Source: a bacterium
GTDB taxonomy: Bacteria > Verrucomicrobiota > Verrucomicrobiia > Limisphaerales > J093
Direction: 5' to 3'
Length of the DNA: 47,160 nucleotides
Assembly (NCBI GenBank): GCA_021780105.1
Contig: JAJXZJ010000027.1
Span: 1 to 47,160 of the forward strand
The notes beneath the pieces were generated by a model. It made no database searches, had not been told where the DNA came from, and saw only the letters and a list, made by a program, of their open reading frames with translations. The position numbers and the translations under genes were made by a program. Below, one piece after another: positions 16,060 to 26,200 of this stretch (position 1 is the stretch's first letter; each line of letters begins with the position of its first letter).

Positions 16060-16490
16060 ACGCCGACGATTTCGAATCCAAGTTGCGCCAACAGCCCTTC
16101 CAGTCGCTGCCGGCAGAGTGGCGCAACGACATCCTGCGCGCCGCGCGCGCCGGCCGTTCTGCTCAACCCTCAACAATCAACCCTCAACTCCGGTCAACGT
16201 GGCGCGACTGGCTTTGGCCGTCGCCGGTTGCGTGGGCCGGTCTGGCGGCGGCGTGGGTGGCGATCATCGCGTTGAACCTGGCAGCAGGCGCACCGGCCTT
16301 CACTGGCAATCCGCCCCTGGCCCGTGGTTCGCTGGCGTCCTTCGGCGCGTACTGGGCGGTGCAACAGCGGATGATGACGGAATTGCTCGACACGCCGGCG
16401 GTCGAACCCGCGGAACCGCCGCGGCGGGCGGTTACTCCGCGGGGCAACAGCGCCAGCTCCACCTTAATCGTCAGGCAACGTTGTTGTTAA
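16056..16490 (+). CDS. Putative membrane anti-sigma partner
   Basis: A 144-residue protein with one predicted membrane segment (about residues 55-78, WPSPVAWAGLAAAWVAIIAL). It has a short cytoplasmic N terminus and an outside C-terminal part rich in Pro/Arg. The gene overlaps the sigma factor stop (ATGA), the position where an anti-sigma factor is expected; no zinc-binding anti-sigma motif is visible, so the role is from context only. Codons 36-44 contain two copies of an 11-bp repeat (16163-16187) encoding a Gln/Pro/Thr-rich linker, which may be a mobile short repeat within the gene. Confidence 0.7.
   Translation: MNADDFESKLRQQPFQSLPAEWRNDILRAARAGRSAQPSTINPQLRSTWRDWLWPSPVAWAGLAAAWVAIIALNLAAGAPAFTGNPPLARGSLASFGAYWAVQQRMMTELLDTPAVEPAEPPRRAVTPRGNSASSTLIVRQRCC
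16163..16187. repeat. Direct repeat of TCAACCCTCAA inside the anti-sigma-like gene
   Basis: TCAACCCTCAA occurs at 16163-16173 and 16177-16187, separated by CAA. The AT-richer, C/A-biased tract contrasts with the GC-rich coding sequence around it and encodes a linker region, as expected of a tolerated short-repeat insertion. Confidence 0.6.
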
Positions 16491-16503
16491 AAGGCATTAG
16501 GTT

Positions 16504-17040
16504 ATGAAGAACAAAATCATCATCGCGGCCATGACAGCCACCATTTTGATGGTGGGCTGTGGTAAGGAGACCAGTTCAAGGCGTAGTTCACTTGCGCTAC
16601 CACCTGAGCAAGCAAGTGCAGCATCGGCGGCAACGCCCGTTTCACAGCCAACACTCGCAGCCTGGCAACAGGGTGAGATTGCAGCGGCGGTTAGTAGTTT
16701 CGTATCGGCGGATTGGAGTGCTCGCCCATTGTTCGCGGCAGATTCAGCATTGAGCCTCAGCGAAGGCCAGTTCAAGGCGCTTTCGGACACTGACCGCCAA
16801 GCCAGGCACGGTGAGATCATGGCACAGCTTGAATCGTTCAAGCGGCTGGCTGCGGCCGTGGCACAGGCTGGACGCGATGCCGCCGTGAACGGCGACACGG
16901 CAGCGGCTCGGAACGACTTCATAGCTTTGAAGGCGTGCGGCACGGCACTCGAGAGTCCAAAGTGCTTAACCCTCGTCCAGATGGTTGGTCAGGCTCTAAA
17001 AAAGAGAGCTGACATGGAGTTGGCGAAAATTAGCCAGTAA
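16504..17040 (+). CDS. Small lipoprotein, function unknown
   Basis: A 178-residue predicted lipoprotein with a lipobox LMVGC (Cys19) after a short hydrophobic signal, followed by GKETSS, a typical lipoprotein start. The rest is Ala/Ser-rich and probably helical (about 50-178), with a pair of cysteines (in KACG and PKCL) near residues 140-150 that could form a disulfide. No family is recognised. It lies 13 bases after the anti-sigma-like gene and may be transcribed with the sigma factor. Its codon and base use is less GC-rich than its neighbours. Confidence 0.75.
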   Translation: MKNKIIIAAMTATILMVGCGKETSSRRSSLALPPEQASAASAATPVSQPTLAAWQQGEIAAAVSSFVSADWSARPLFAADSALSLSEGQFKALSDTDRQARHGEIMAQLESFKRLAAAVAQAGRDAAVNGDTAAARNDFIALKACGTALESPKCLTLVQMVGQALKKRADMELAKISQ

Positions 17041-17109
17041 CCATGCCGCCAAACACAAAGCGCTGGAACGAACCGCCGCCCGCACTCTCCTTTATTGGGG
17101 TCGCTCACC

Positions 17110-18615
17110 ATGAAACTGCGAAAATGGCTTAAACGGATTGCGTTCGTGCTCGCGGCGCTGGTCACGCTCGTCGCGCTGCTGTTCGCGGAGGAGAACTACC
17201 GAGGCAAGCGCGCGTGGGATGTGTGCAAGCGGGAACTCGAAGCCAAAGGCGAGAAGCTGGACTGGCAGGCGTTTACCCCGCCCGCCGTGCCGGACGATCA
17301 GAATTTCGCGAAGGCGCCGGCGGTCGTCGCGTGGCTTACAACGACCAACGAAGCCGCTGACGGGCATTCCGCACAGTCTTGGAATTGGGCCGGCTATCTC
17401 AACGGTGGTGACTGGCGCGCCGGACGATTGCCGGACCTAGAAGACTGGCAGCGCGAACTGCGGTCGAAGAACCTCAGCGGGATCAGCGATCCGGAGTGGA
17501 CGGTCTTGCGCGCGCGGCAGCCGGGCACGCCGGTTGAAGACGCAGAATTTCTCTTTCAGCAACGGGCAAAGGAAATAGCAGCACTGCGCGCCGCGGCTCA
17601 AAGGCCTTACGCGAGTCTTGATGGCGAGACGGCGGATGTGTCCGGGTTGTTGCCACGTTTGGCCTTGCTCAAGTCGCTCACGCTTGTCTTCCGAGCCTCG
17701 GCGATTCTGGACCTGGAAACCGGGCATTCCGATCTGGCGTTGGCCGACGTGCAGACGCTCTTTGCCCTGGGCAAAACCGCCGCCAGCAAGCCACTCGCGA
17801 TCGCCGGGTTGGTACGTATCGCCATCAGCGAACTCAGCCTTCAACCGGTTTGGTGCGGCTTGGTCCGTCACCAGTGGACGGACGCGCAACTCGCGGAGCT
17901 GGAAACGAACCTGGCCAACGTGAACATCGTCGCCGACACGCAGCGCTGCCTGCACGGTGAGCGCGCCTACATGCTGGCCATGATGAACAATGGAGGCGGT
18001 GGCCCCCGGAACGGCACACCACGTCAGAACCAGCATTCGCCCGAAGCCGATTCGGAACAGGCCATGCAAAAGCTGATGCAGTCCCTGCCCCTGGGATTTC
18101 GTTGCCAGAGCGAGGTCAACATTGCCCGCGCCATGCAATTCTTGATTGATAAGTTCGATCCCACCGGCCCAACCGTGAAACTGACGGCCGGGTTCGATCA
18201 GGAGGTGAAGTCGTTCTTCCCCAAACGAACCTTCTACAACATGTTCGCCGTGCTGCTTCTGCCGCCGATATCGAAGGGAGTGGAGAAAGCTGCCGACGGG
18301 CAGGCCGGTGTCAGTCTTGCCCGCGTGGCTTGCGCGCTGGAACGGTGCCGCCTGACCACCGGCAGTTATCCGGAGAAGTTGGCTGAACTGACGCCGCGGT
18401 TCATTAACCGGCTGCCGCCCGATCCCGTGAATGGCGAACCGCTGCATTACCGTCGCGAAGCGCCGGACCGGTTTGTCCTCTACTCGATCGGGGTGAATCT
18501 GAAGGACGACGGCGGCGAGGTCTTCCGGGCGAAAGGGGGCAAGCCCGACTGGCATCAAGGCGACTGGGGCTGGCGCAGCGACCCGGTGATCGAACCCGGT
18601 TCACCGGGGCAGTGA
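17110..18615 (+). CDS. Membrane-anchored protein of unknown function
   Basis: A 501-residue protein with an N-terminal membrane anchor or uncleaved signal (KLRKWLKRIAFVLAALVTLVALLF, basic then hydrophobic, about residues 2-28). The remainder is predicted outside the membrane. The C-terminal 100 residues, with YPEKLAELTPRFINRLPPDPVNGEPLHYR and LYSIG, resemble a C-terminal pattern seen in many exported Verrucomicrobia/Planctomycetes proteins and in pseudopilin-like proteins. I do not recognise a catalytic domain. The ATG at 17110 is preferred over TTG 15 bases upstream; GGGG lies nine bases before it. The last 15 bases overlap the end of the convergent gene on the other strand. Confidence 0.75.
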   Translation: MKLRKWLKRIAFVLAALVTLVALLFAEENYRGKRAWDVCKRELEAKGEKLDWQAFTPPAVPDDQNFAKAPAVVAWLTTTNEAADGHSAQSWNWAGYLNGGDWRAGRLPDLEDWQRELRSKNLSGISDPEWTVLRARQPGTPVEDAEFLFQQRAKEIAALRAAAQRPYASLDGETADVSGLLPRLALLKSLTLVFRASAILDLETGHSDLALADVQTLFALGKTAASKPLAIAGLVRIAISELSLQPVWCGLVRHQWTDAQLAELETNLANVNIVADTQRCLHGERAYMLAMMNNGGGGPRNGTPRQNQHSPEADSEQAMQKLMQSLPLGFRCQSEVNIARAMQFLIDKFDPTGPTVKLTAGFDQEVKSFFPKRTFYNMFAVLLLPPISKGVEKAADGQAGVSLARVACALERCRLTTGSYPEKLAELTPRFINRLPPDPVNGEPLHYRREAPDRFVLYSIGVNLKDDGGEVFRAKGGKPDWHQGDWGWRSDPVIEPGSPGQ

Positions 18616-19230
18616 AAGCTGGGCGAACTGGTGCCAGTCGGCGTGGCGTTCCGCGATCTTCATCAACGGTTCCAGGTTGCTCCGGCCGGCGGCGACCACG
18701 AGCGTTTCCGGGTCCACGACCGCGACACAGAAACGCACGTCGCTCGACGAGCGCAGTTTCTTCGGCACATAAACCGCCACCAAATCCTCGCCGTCGCGCA
18801 CGCCCACGACGCGCTCCCAGCCGCGCGAGGTCATGGCCGCGTCGGCGTTCTCCAACATCGCCGCCTGGTCCAGCCGGGCGCGGATGTGGCGACGTTGATG
18901 GACGCTGACCTCGCCGGCGCGGACGGCGCGCAGGGCGGTCCGCGCGTCCGGCTCCATCGGCACGAAGGAAAGCCCGGCGCGGGCGATATCCAGTGTGAAG
19001 ACACCCACGTTCACCTCGATCAGCTTGTCCCACTCGCCCGCGCGGGTCGCCGTTTTGAGCAGGCTGTTCCGCAACGCCGCGGCGTCGCGCCCGACGTGGA
19101 AGTAGCCCGGCAAACTGAAGCAGGCGAGCGAAACCAGGAACAGGCCGGCAACGACGAGGGCGAAGGGGATCAGCAGCCATCCACGGCGCGGACGGACGGG
19201 GCGGCTGGGGAGAGGGTTGGGTGGATTCAT
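18601..19230 (-). CDS. Membrane-anchored protein related to the DUF4252-like neighbour
   Basis: A 209-residue protein with a cytoplasmic Pro/Arg-rich start, one membrane segment (about residues 17-42) and an outside domain. That domain aligns by eye with the gene just upstream: both have a block of the type RGWERVV...EDLVAVYVPKK/GQGWQRVV...EDVGVYLKTR followed by a hydrophobic strand ending VVAA/VLVN and a conserved LMKIAE/LAELAE. They are therefore probably paralogues of the DUF4252-like group. No catalytic residues are evident. The stop overlaps the convergent membrane-anchored gene by 15 bases. Confidence 0.72.
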   Translation of the reverse strand: MNPPNPLPSRPVRPRRGWLLIPFALVVAGLFLVSLACFSLPGYFHVGRDAAALRNSLLKTATRAGEWDKLIEVNVGVFTLDIARAGLSFVPMEPDARTALRAVRAGEVSVHQRRHIRARLDQAAMLENADAAMTSRGWERVVGVRDGEDLVAVYVPKKLRSSSDVRFCVAVVDPETLVVAAGRSNLEPLMKIAERHADWHQFAQLSLPR

Positions 19231-19315
19231 GGCTGGTGCGGGTTGGCAAATGGTGCGGCAGTGGCAGGGTTCGCGGCGCTGGTGACCACGCCGCGAACGC
19301 GGAGGGGCGGAGCGG

Positions 19316-19867
19316 CTATTTGTTCAGTTTTTCGCCCAGTTTCTTGAGCGGCTGGATGTTCAGTTTCTCGGCCAGCTCGGCGAGTTTTTCCGGCCGGATG
19401 TCGCCGACGACATTCACCAAGACCGCCTCCTGATTGTTGTCAATCACGGTGACGACGAGGCCCTGCACGGCTTCTTCGCCGCGGGTTTTGAGATAAACGC
19501 CCACATCTTCGTTGGGCTGCACGGCGCTGACCACGCGCTGCCAGCCCTGCCCATCGAGCTTCTCGCGAATTCCCTTCACGCGCAGTTCGATGTCGGCGCG
19601 GTTGTCATCGTTGAGACTGATGACGTTGACGCGCACGGAATGGATGCCACGCAGCATTTGCGCCACGTCCGGCTGCTGCTTCTCCACGAACTTGGTGGCC
19701 ATGCAGATGAGGTTGTTGTTGACGTTCACCTCGACGAATTCACCGCCGCCGGAGGGCGGACTGAATTTACCGAAGTCAACATAGCCTGGCGGTTCATCGC
19801 CCAAGCCGACACCGATGAACACGGTCAGGAGGGCGGCTCCGAATGCAGACGGAATGAGATTCTTCAT
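19316..19867 (-). CDS. DUF4252-like exported protein
   Basis: A 183-residue exported protein with a signal peptide (about residues 1-23, AALLTVFIGVGLG) and a mixed alpha/beta domain: VEVNVNNNLICMATKFVEKQ, a central RVNVISL strand, GQGWQRVVSAV and VVTVIDNNQEAVLVNVVGDI. This pattern resembles DUF4252 proteins, which are often small surface or periplasmic proteins encoded near ECF sigma factors; here a sigma factor lies about 3.5 kb away. The start at 19867 was chosen because the signal peptide begins there; the longer frame adds a non-signal extension. Function unknown. Confidence 0.75.
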   Translation of the reverse strand: MKNLIPSAFGAALLTVFIGVGLGDEPPGYVDFGKFSPPSGGGEFVEVNVNNNLICMATKFVEKQQPDVAQMLRGIHSVRVNVISLNDDNRADIELRVKGIREKLDGQGWQRVVSAVQPNEDVGVYLKTRGEEAVQGLVVTVIDNNQEAVLVNVVGDIRPEKLAELAEKLNIQPLKKLGEKLNK

Positions 19868-19990
19868 AACAACTGAGGTTTGAGTTTTCGTTTCGCCGGA
19901 ACCATTGTTCGCGGCAAAGAAACAACCCGCCGGCCGGCCGCAGAGTTTCACAAAATTAACGCCCGGCCGAAAATCGCCCGTGCCGTCCCG

Positions 19991-20914
19991 TCAACTGCGC
20001 GGGTGGAAGCGGCGGTGGACCTCGCGGAGGCGCTGGCCGGCGACGTGCGTGTAAATCTCCGTGGTGCCGATGTTCGCGTGCCCGAGGAGTTCCTGGATGA
20101 CCCGCAGGTCGGCGCCGTGTTCCAACAGATGTGTGGCAAAGCTGTGCCGCAGCATGTGCGGCGTGACGTTGCGCGTGATGCCGGCGTGCTTGACGCGGTT
20201 CTTGATCCGCAGCCAGAGCGTGACCGCGGCAAACGGCGTGCCGCGCCGGGTGAGAAAGACGTTTGCCGGCGACCGCGGCGTCACGAGCTTCGGCCGGCCG
20301 GCGTCGCCGAGGTAACGGTTCAACGCCGCCACGGCAAATTGCCCGACCGGCACCACGCGTTCCTTGTTGCCTTTGCCGATGACGGTGACGAAACCGGCGT
20401 CGAGGTGAAGCTGCTCCAGCCGCAGTTGGCGCAATTCGGCCAGGCGCAATCCGGAGGCATAAGCGAGTTCGAGGACCGCCTGATCGCACAAGTCCGCCGG
20501 CGTGGTCACGGGCAGCGGCTGGAGGAGCTGGGTGATTTCGGCGTCGGTCAGCGCCTTGGGCAGGCGCTTCCAGCGACGCGGCAGGCTGAGGTTTTCCGCG
20601 AGGTTGACCGGCAGCAGTTTCTCGTTTTCACAAAAGCGGTAAAACGCGCGGAACGCGGCGATCTCCAGATAGACGCTCTCGGAACTGAGGCGGCGGGTGG
20701 ACTCGGCGGGCTGGCGCGCCAGCCGGCGCTCGCGTTCGTGCTGGAGAAACGCCATGAGGTGCCGCAACTCCACCGCGCGCCAGTCGGTCAGGCCCTGCCC
20801 GCCCGCCCAGGCGACGAACTTGTCCAATTGCGCCTTGTAGGTGCGCTGGGTGTGCTCGGCCTGGCCGCGCTCGTGCCGCAGGTGTTGCAGAAAATCCTCG
20901 ACGAGGTTTTGCAT
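19991..20914 (-). CDS. xerD: Tyrosine recombinase, XerD type
   Basis: A 307-residue site-specific recombinase of Xer length. The N-terminal SAM-like core-binding domain (1-110) is followed by a catalytic domain with Arg157 (SGLRLAEL), Lys181 (IGKGNKER), His253 and Arg256 (TPHMLRHSFATHLLEHGADLR), His279 (LLGHANI) and nucleophile Tyr288 (IYTH). In Xer systems two such proteins resolve chromosome dimers at dif. It is not flanked by att-like repeats or phage genes, so a housekeeping XerC/XerD role is more likely than an integrase. I favour XerD over XerC by overall sequence, but the distinction is not secure. It lies downstream of hisF and a transporter on the same strand. Confidence 0.9.
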   Translation of the reverse strand: MQNLVEDFLQHLRHERGQAEHTQRTYKAQLDKFVAWAGGQGLTDWRAVELRHLMAFLQHERERRLARQPAESTRRLSSESVYLEIAAFRAFYRFCENEKLLPVNLAENLSLPRRWKRLPKALTDAEITQLLQPLPVTTPADLCDQAVLELAYASGLRLAELRQLRLEQLHLDAGFVTVIGKGNKERVVPVGQFAVAALNRYLGDAGRPKLVTPRSPANVFLTRRGTPFAAVTLWLRIKNRVKHAGITRNVTPHMLRHSFATHLLEHGADLRVIQELLGHANIGTTEIYTHVAGQRLREVHRRFHPRS

Positions 20915-21011
20915 GTGCCGGTCACGAGCCTACGGCGAAGGCGGCTGCACGGCAAACCGGCAATGGCTGAGGAGATGGACGAACGGGTTTTGCGCCGCGC
21001 GACCGGGCCGG

Positions 21012-22253
21012 TTAATTCAGCCCAAGCAGCAGCGCCATGCCGGCGGCCGTCGTCAGAATCGTGACGGGCAGGCCGAAGCGCGCGTAATCCCAGAAGCCTA
21101 CTTCCACGTGCCCACGGGCCGATTCGACGACGATGATGTTGGCGACCGAACCGAGGATGGTGAGGTTTCCCGCCAGCGTGGTGGCCAGGGCCATGACCTT
21201 CCACATCAAATCAGGCCGGGCGAAATGGCCGATCCATTTTCCCGCCACCAACACGAACGGCACGTTCGAGAAGATGTTCGAGCCGAGCGCGGAGAACCAC
21301 GCGAAATTCCACGCCTGGCTGGCCGCCGTCGCGCCGAAAACGCCGCGCACCCGGCCGTAAACCTGGTCGGGCAGACCCGTTCCGTTCAAGCCTTCCACCA
21401 CCACAAACAGGGCGGCGAAAAATACCAGCAGGTGCCAGTCCACGAGCTTGAGCACCTCGTGCGTGTCGCGCCGCGCCACCACCATGAGCAACGCGCCGCC
21501 GGCCAGAGCGGTCCAGGAGAGATTCAAGCCGGCCACGAATCCAGTGAAGACCAATCCCAGCACCGCGAGCGTCGCGATCAACAGCCGGCGATCCAGCGGC
21601 CGGGGTCCTTCTTCCGGATGATGCAGGACCGCCAGCGCAAGGGTTTTTCGGAAACCCAGGCTGAGGACGGCGAACTCGATGGCCAGCCCCACAACCGCCA
21701 CCGGCAGCAGCGACGCCGAAAAGCGCAGGAACGAAATCCGGGACAGGTGGCCGATGATCATGTTCTGGGGATTGCCGACGAGCGTGGCCACACTGCCAAG
21801 GTTCGCGCTCATGGCCAGCGCCAGGAGATAAGGCGGCAGCGGCAGTTTGCCCCGGACCATCACCGTGACGACGAGCGGCGTGAGCATGAGACATACGGTG
21901 TCGTTCACCAGCAGTGCCGAGAGAATGCCCGAAGTGAGGATCACGGCCAGCAGCAGGGACCGCGGGGTCCGCGCGGCGCGTAAAATCCAGTCCGCCGCCC
22001 AGTCGAAAAACCCCGCCAGGCTCAGATACGCCGAGATCAGCATCATGCCGAGCAACAACACGAGCGTGTCGTAATCCACGGCCCGGTAGGCCTGTTCAGG
22101 CGTCAGCACGCCGCCCGCGACCATGAGGACCGTGCCCAGCAGCGCCGCCGCCGGCCGGTTCAACGGGAGGATTTTCAGCCGCCGGCCGCTGATGAGCAGG
22201 TAGGTGACGCAGAAAATGACAACGGCGAGAATTTCCCTGGTGGCGGCGTTCAC
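21012..22253 (-). CDS. ArsB/NhaD (SLC13-like) anion transporter
   Basis: A 413-residue inner-membrane protein with about 11-12 predicted membrane segments and the two-fold repeated architecture of the ion-transporter superfamily. Signature parts are [33 protein letters not shown] and, in the second half, [15 protein letters not shown] and [15 protein letters not shown]. In these families the NPQN/N-x-T-type hairpin loops bind ion and substrate. The members move arsenite, citrate, sulfate or Na+/H+; the substrate here is not decidable. The gene begins 22 bases after hisF stops, so the two are probably co-transcribed, with no obvious metabolic link. Confidence 0.88.
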   Translation of the reverse strand: MNAATREILAVVIFCVTYLLISGRRLKILPLNRPAAALLGTVLMVAGGVLTPEQAYRAVDYDTLVLLLGMMLISAYLSLAGFFDWAADWILRAARTPRSLLLAVILTSGILSALLVNDTVCLMLTPLVVTVMVRGKLPLPPYLLALAMSANLGSVATLVGNPQNMIIGHLSRISFLRFSASLLPVAVVGLAIEFAVLSLGFRKTLALAVLHHPEEGPRPLDRRLLIATLAVLGLVFTGFVAGLNLSWTALAGGALLMVVARRDTHEVLKLVDWHLLVFFAALFVVVEGLNGTGLPDQVYGRVRGVFGATAASQAWNFAWFSALGSNIFSNVPFVLVAGKWIGHFARPDLMWKVMALATTLAGNLTILGSVANIIVVESARGHVEVGFWDYARFGLPVTILTTAAGMALLLGLN

Positions 22254-22275
22254 GGGATTTTAGGCGTGACGGCTT

Positions 22276-23052
22276 TTACAGCAGTCGCACCGGAATGCCG
22301 CGTTGCGCAAGGAATTGCTTCACGTCGCCGACGGTGAATTCGCCGAAGTGAAAAATGCTCGCCGCCAGCACGGCGTCGGCCTTGCCCCGTTCCAGCACCT
22401 CGGCGAGGTGTTCCAGTTTGCCCGCGCCGCCGCTGGCCACCACCGGCACGCCGACGCGCTCGCTGATGTGCCGCGTGATCTCCAGATCGTAGCCGGCCTT
22501 CGTGCCGTCGGCGTCAATGCTGTTGAGGACGATCTCGCCGGCGCCGAGGCTGACGGCGCGTTCGGCCCAGGCCACGGCTTCAAGCCCGGTGGGTTTGCGC
22601 CCGCCGTGGGAGAAGACTTCCCAGCGATCCGGCGCGACGCGCTTGGCATCAATCGAGACGACGATGCACTGGCTGCCAAATTTCTCCGCGCCGGCATGGA
22701 TCAATTCCGGCGTCGCCAGCGCGGAGGAATTGATGCTCACCTTGTCCGCGCCCGCGTGGAGCATCGTGTTCATGTCCTCGACCGTGCGGATGCCGCCGCC
22801 AACGGTGAGCGGCATGAAGCACTGGCTGGCAACCTGTTCGATGACCTCGACCATCGTGCCGCGGCCGTGCGCGCTGGCGGTGATGTCGTAAAACACCATT
22901 TCGTCGGCGCCCTGGCGGTTGTATTCGAGCGCGAGCGCCACAGGATCGCCGACGTTGCGCAACTGGCCTTTCTCGGCGAGGCCGAACTTCACGCCGCGCG
23001 TGACCTGGCGGTCATGCACGTCGAGGCAGGGAATGACGCGTTTCGCGAGCAT
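22276..23052 (-). CDS. hisF: Imidazole glycerol phosphate synthase cyclase subunit
   Basis: A 258-residue (beta/alpha)8 barrel enzyme of standard length. With HisH it converts PRFAR and ammonia to imidazole glycerol phosphate and AICAR, in the cytoplasm. The general acid/base pair is present: Asp11 in CLDVHD and Asp135 in SIDAKR. Phosphate-binding motifs include VGGGIRT and, near the C terminus, ASGGAG. hisH is not in the window, and hisI is about 20 kb away on the other strand. The upstream 217 bases (23053-23269) hold no gene and should contain its promoter. Confidence 0.97.
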   Translation of the reverse strand: MLAKRVIPCLDVHDRQVTRGVKFGLAEKGQLRNVGDPVALALEYNRQGADEMVFYDITASAHGRGTMVEVIEQVASQCFMPLTVGGGIRTVEDMNTMLHAGADKVSINSSALATPELIHAGAEKFGSQCIVVSIDAKRVAPDRWEVFSHGGRKPTGLEAVAWAERAVSLGAGEIVLNSIDADGTKAGYDLEITRHISERVGVPVVASGGAGKLEHLAEVLERGKADAVLAASIFHFGEFTVGDVKQFLAQRGIPVRLL

Positions 23053-23269
23053 TGGGAGCTTCAGGTGAATCTGAACATCGTCACCAAACTTACCATCGGG
23101 AAGACGCTAGAATCGTGAGGCCGGACTGACAAGGCAATTACCGCCGCCCAAGAGGAAGCCACGCGTTCAACCGTTCAGCTTCGCGCGCCGCATCAAAAAT
23201 TGGATTCCAGGTCATGCGCATCCGGCAGCGCGGGGCGACGCGAGACGGAACTGCCTTGTTCGCCGCGGT

Positions 23270-26200
23270 TCACCATCCGAAGAAGCGATACGGATCATCC
23301 CACTCGGTTGGGCGGGTGAGATACAAGCCGTCGAGCCAGCGACCAGCAGTCGGGTCCTGGATCGGCTCCAACCGCACGTCCGCCAGCCACAGTCTGCCCG
23401 TGCCGGTGAACCAAAGCTGAAACTTGGTGCCCTTGGCTGCCGAACCCTTCGCTTGCACAACGAACGAGAGCGTCCGCCACCCGGCCTTCGGCGCGAAGTT
23501 CTGGTAGTCGAACAGGGCTTGCCAGTTGGCGGTGTTTTGCACGGTCCACGTGACCTCCTTGGCGGTCAAACCTTCGGCGCGCGTTCGCAGCGACAACCGA
23601 TACCACTGACCACCTTGGAGCGGCAGGTCGTGCTGGGCGATCATGACTTCCGGCGGCTTGGCGTCCAGCGTGACCGGCGGGACCGTGATGAGTTGCGCCC
23701 AACCAGCCTTCGGCCCGGGCAACGCCTCGCGACTACAGGAGGCTCCCTTAACGTTGCCAAATTCCCATTCGTCGGCCAGTCCATCGCCGTCGGCGTCTGC
23801 GCTGAAGTCGCCGTTTCTCACCACCGACGGACCCTTGGCCGCTCCCACGGGTTCACCGAACCGTTCCAGCAGCGGTGTCGCGCCGGCCACGCCGAGGTTC
23901 GCCAGCAGCCGGCTCACCGCGAACGACGTGCGGCCAAACGTGCGGCGCTGGTTGAAATACTTTGGGCTTTGGTCGAAGTGCCACGGCGGAAGCTGGCAAA
24001 AAACGACGTTGCCCGCTGAGGCCAGAATTCCGTCGCCGAAAACCGTCGCGCCGCCGGTCACCAGCGGCAGCGTGCGCGGGTCGCGGTCATGCACGTCGGC
24101 CGGCGCCACCCCGGCGAGCAGCGACCTGGCGTTGAAAGGCTCAAAGCAGGCGGCGATATGCTCCGCGCGCTGCATCGTCACCTTCGCGGGCAGGAACGCG
24201 TTGGCTTCGTCCTGGTCCAATCCGACGGCCAGGATGTGGCCGCCCGCCTTCAACCAGGCGCCGATGGCCGGGGCTTGGGCTGCAATCTCGTGACCGCCGC
24301 CGGGACCAACCATCAACACTTGATCCGCGGCCGGCGACGTGTTCTTAAACGGCGCGGCCTGGATGCCGCAGGCGGCGAGCCAGGACTGGCCGGCGGGTTC
24401 GCCGGCATAAACCGCCGTTCGCCGATGCGTCGGCTGCCACGCATCCACGTATCGGAGGATGTTGTTTGCCAGCGTTCCCGCCGCCGGGTCGCTTTCGGTT
24501 CGCGCGGTGATGTCCATCTGGCAGAACAAGATCATGCCGCGGCCCTCGCGGTATTCGAGCAGCGGGCTGTATTGCAGGGCATAGCCGCCGTCCACGATCG
24601 GCAGGAAGTCGCCTCGCGGCGGCTTCTGGATCAACACCGAGGCGACGTTGCCCCAGTTGCCGCAACGCCACAGCCGCGTGACCTCCAGTCCGCACCAGCG
24701 CACGGTCGGCGCGCCATTGTAGCGCGGGCTTAAGGTGTAAGGCATCGTGGGCGGCAGGATGGTGGAAGCCCCGCGCCAGTCGCGCAAACTCTCGGCTGTG
24801 AGTCCGGCCAGCAACGGGCTGTCCGGCACGCGCGGCCAGACCTGCCGCAGGCCATATTCCTCCACCTTGAAGCCGAGCCGTTTTTCGAGCACGTCGCCGG
24901 TCTGCTCGAAGACCACCACCTTCAGCCCGTCGCGCACCCGCTTGAGATCGGGTGCGGGACCGTCCACGGTCAGGGCGCCTTTGCCGATCAGCAACACATC
25001 GAAGCCCGCGAGGTCTGCCGAGGCATCCACCGGCTGGCAGCGGACACCCAGCTTCGCCAGCCATTCGGCCGTCTGGCCGGGCGGATCGAAGAGCGCAAGC
25101 TTCGAGGTCGGGTTCGGCGGCGGCGGGCGCGGGATGACTTGGAAAGCAAACGAATCGTCCTGAATTCCGCCGGGGTTGAATATGAAGTTCGCCTTGATCC
25201 GATACTCGCCCGGCGCCAGGTCGGCGGGCAATTTGACTTGCACCGGGACGCGTACTTGGTCGCCGGTCGGCATGACCAGCGGGTGATGCCCGCCAACCCA
25301 CGGACCCAGACTGGCCGCCCAATCAGCGTCGCCGGTCACAGTCACGCGTGAATTGTTGATCACGATGAGTTGCTTTTCGACGGTTTCACCGGGGTAGAAC
25401 GTGTGGTCCTTGGTCGTGAAATGCTCGGACTTGCCCGCGATGTAGGCCAGCAACGGCAGGTTGTTACGGAACAAGGATTGCGCCGTGGGCGTGGCGACCC
25501 AGTCCGAGCGGGCGTAAGCCAGGTCGAAGCGGGCGTAGGTGCGGTCAATGAAGTCCGGGCTGTAGCCGGGCCGTTGCAGATGGTCCCAATCCACGGGCAG
25601 ATCCTCGCGGTGAGCCTGGAAACCGTCGCGCAGTTTCCAGAAGCGGTCGTGCTCCCAGGGCGAGTTGCCGGACAGGCCCCAAGTGCGGAACGCACGCCAG
25701 TTGTCGGTGGTGTAGGCGGCCTGCACCGGCTGGAGCTCGTCCAACCGCCGGTCGCCCACCGGGTAGGGGTAATCCCAACGGTGCCAGAGACGCCCTGCGC
25801 GGAACTGCTGCGCTTCCCAGCGGAGGTTGCGCTGTTCCCGGTCGCTGATCCGGTAGGCCGCGTCGCCGAGGAACTGCGCGTTCCACTCGGCGATGCAATA
25901 TTCCCACGGCACGGCGGCGCTGCCGAACTCGCGCCGGCCTTCATACCAGCCGCGATACATGGTCCAGTCCCAGCCAAACGGCGCGCCATACTCGACCAGG
26001 ACCAGCGGCTTGACGCCCGCCTCCGACCAGTGCTCGAACCAGTCGTCGAGTTCCTGAATCGGCACGAAATTCGGATAGAAATTGAGCGTGTACATCGCAC
26101 TGAGGTTGCCCGAGGAATGATGATAGACAACGCGCGCCGGATCCAGGCGCCTGACGATGGCTTCGCAACGCAGCGCGAGCACGGCGTTGCGGGCGGCCCA

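Noticed and set aside
19991..20914. Tyrosine recombinase as a phage or integrative-element integrase
   Set aside because: No att-like repeats, phage or transfer genes nearby and Xer-like length and motifs; it sits among housekeeping genes.
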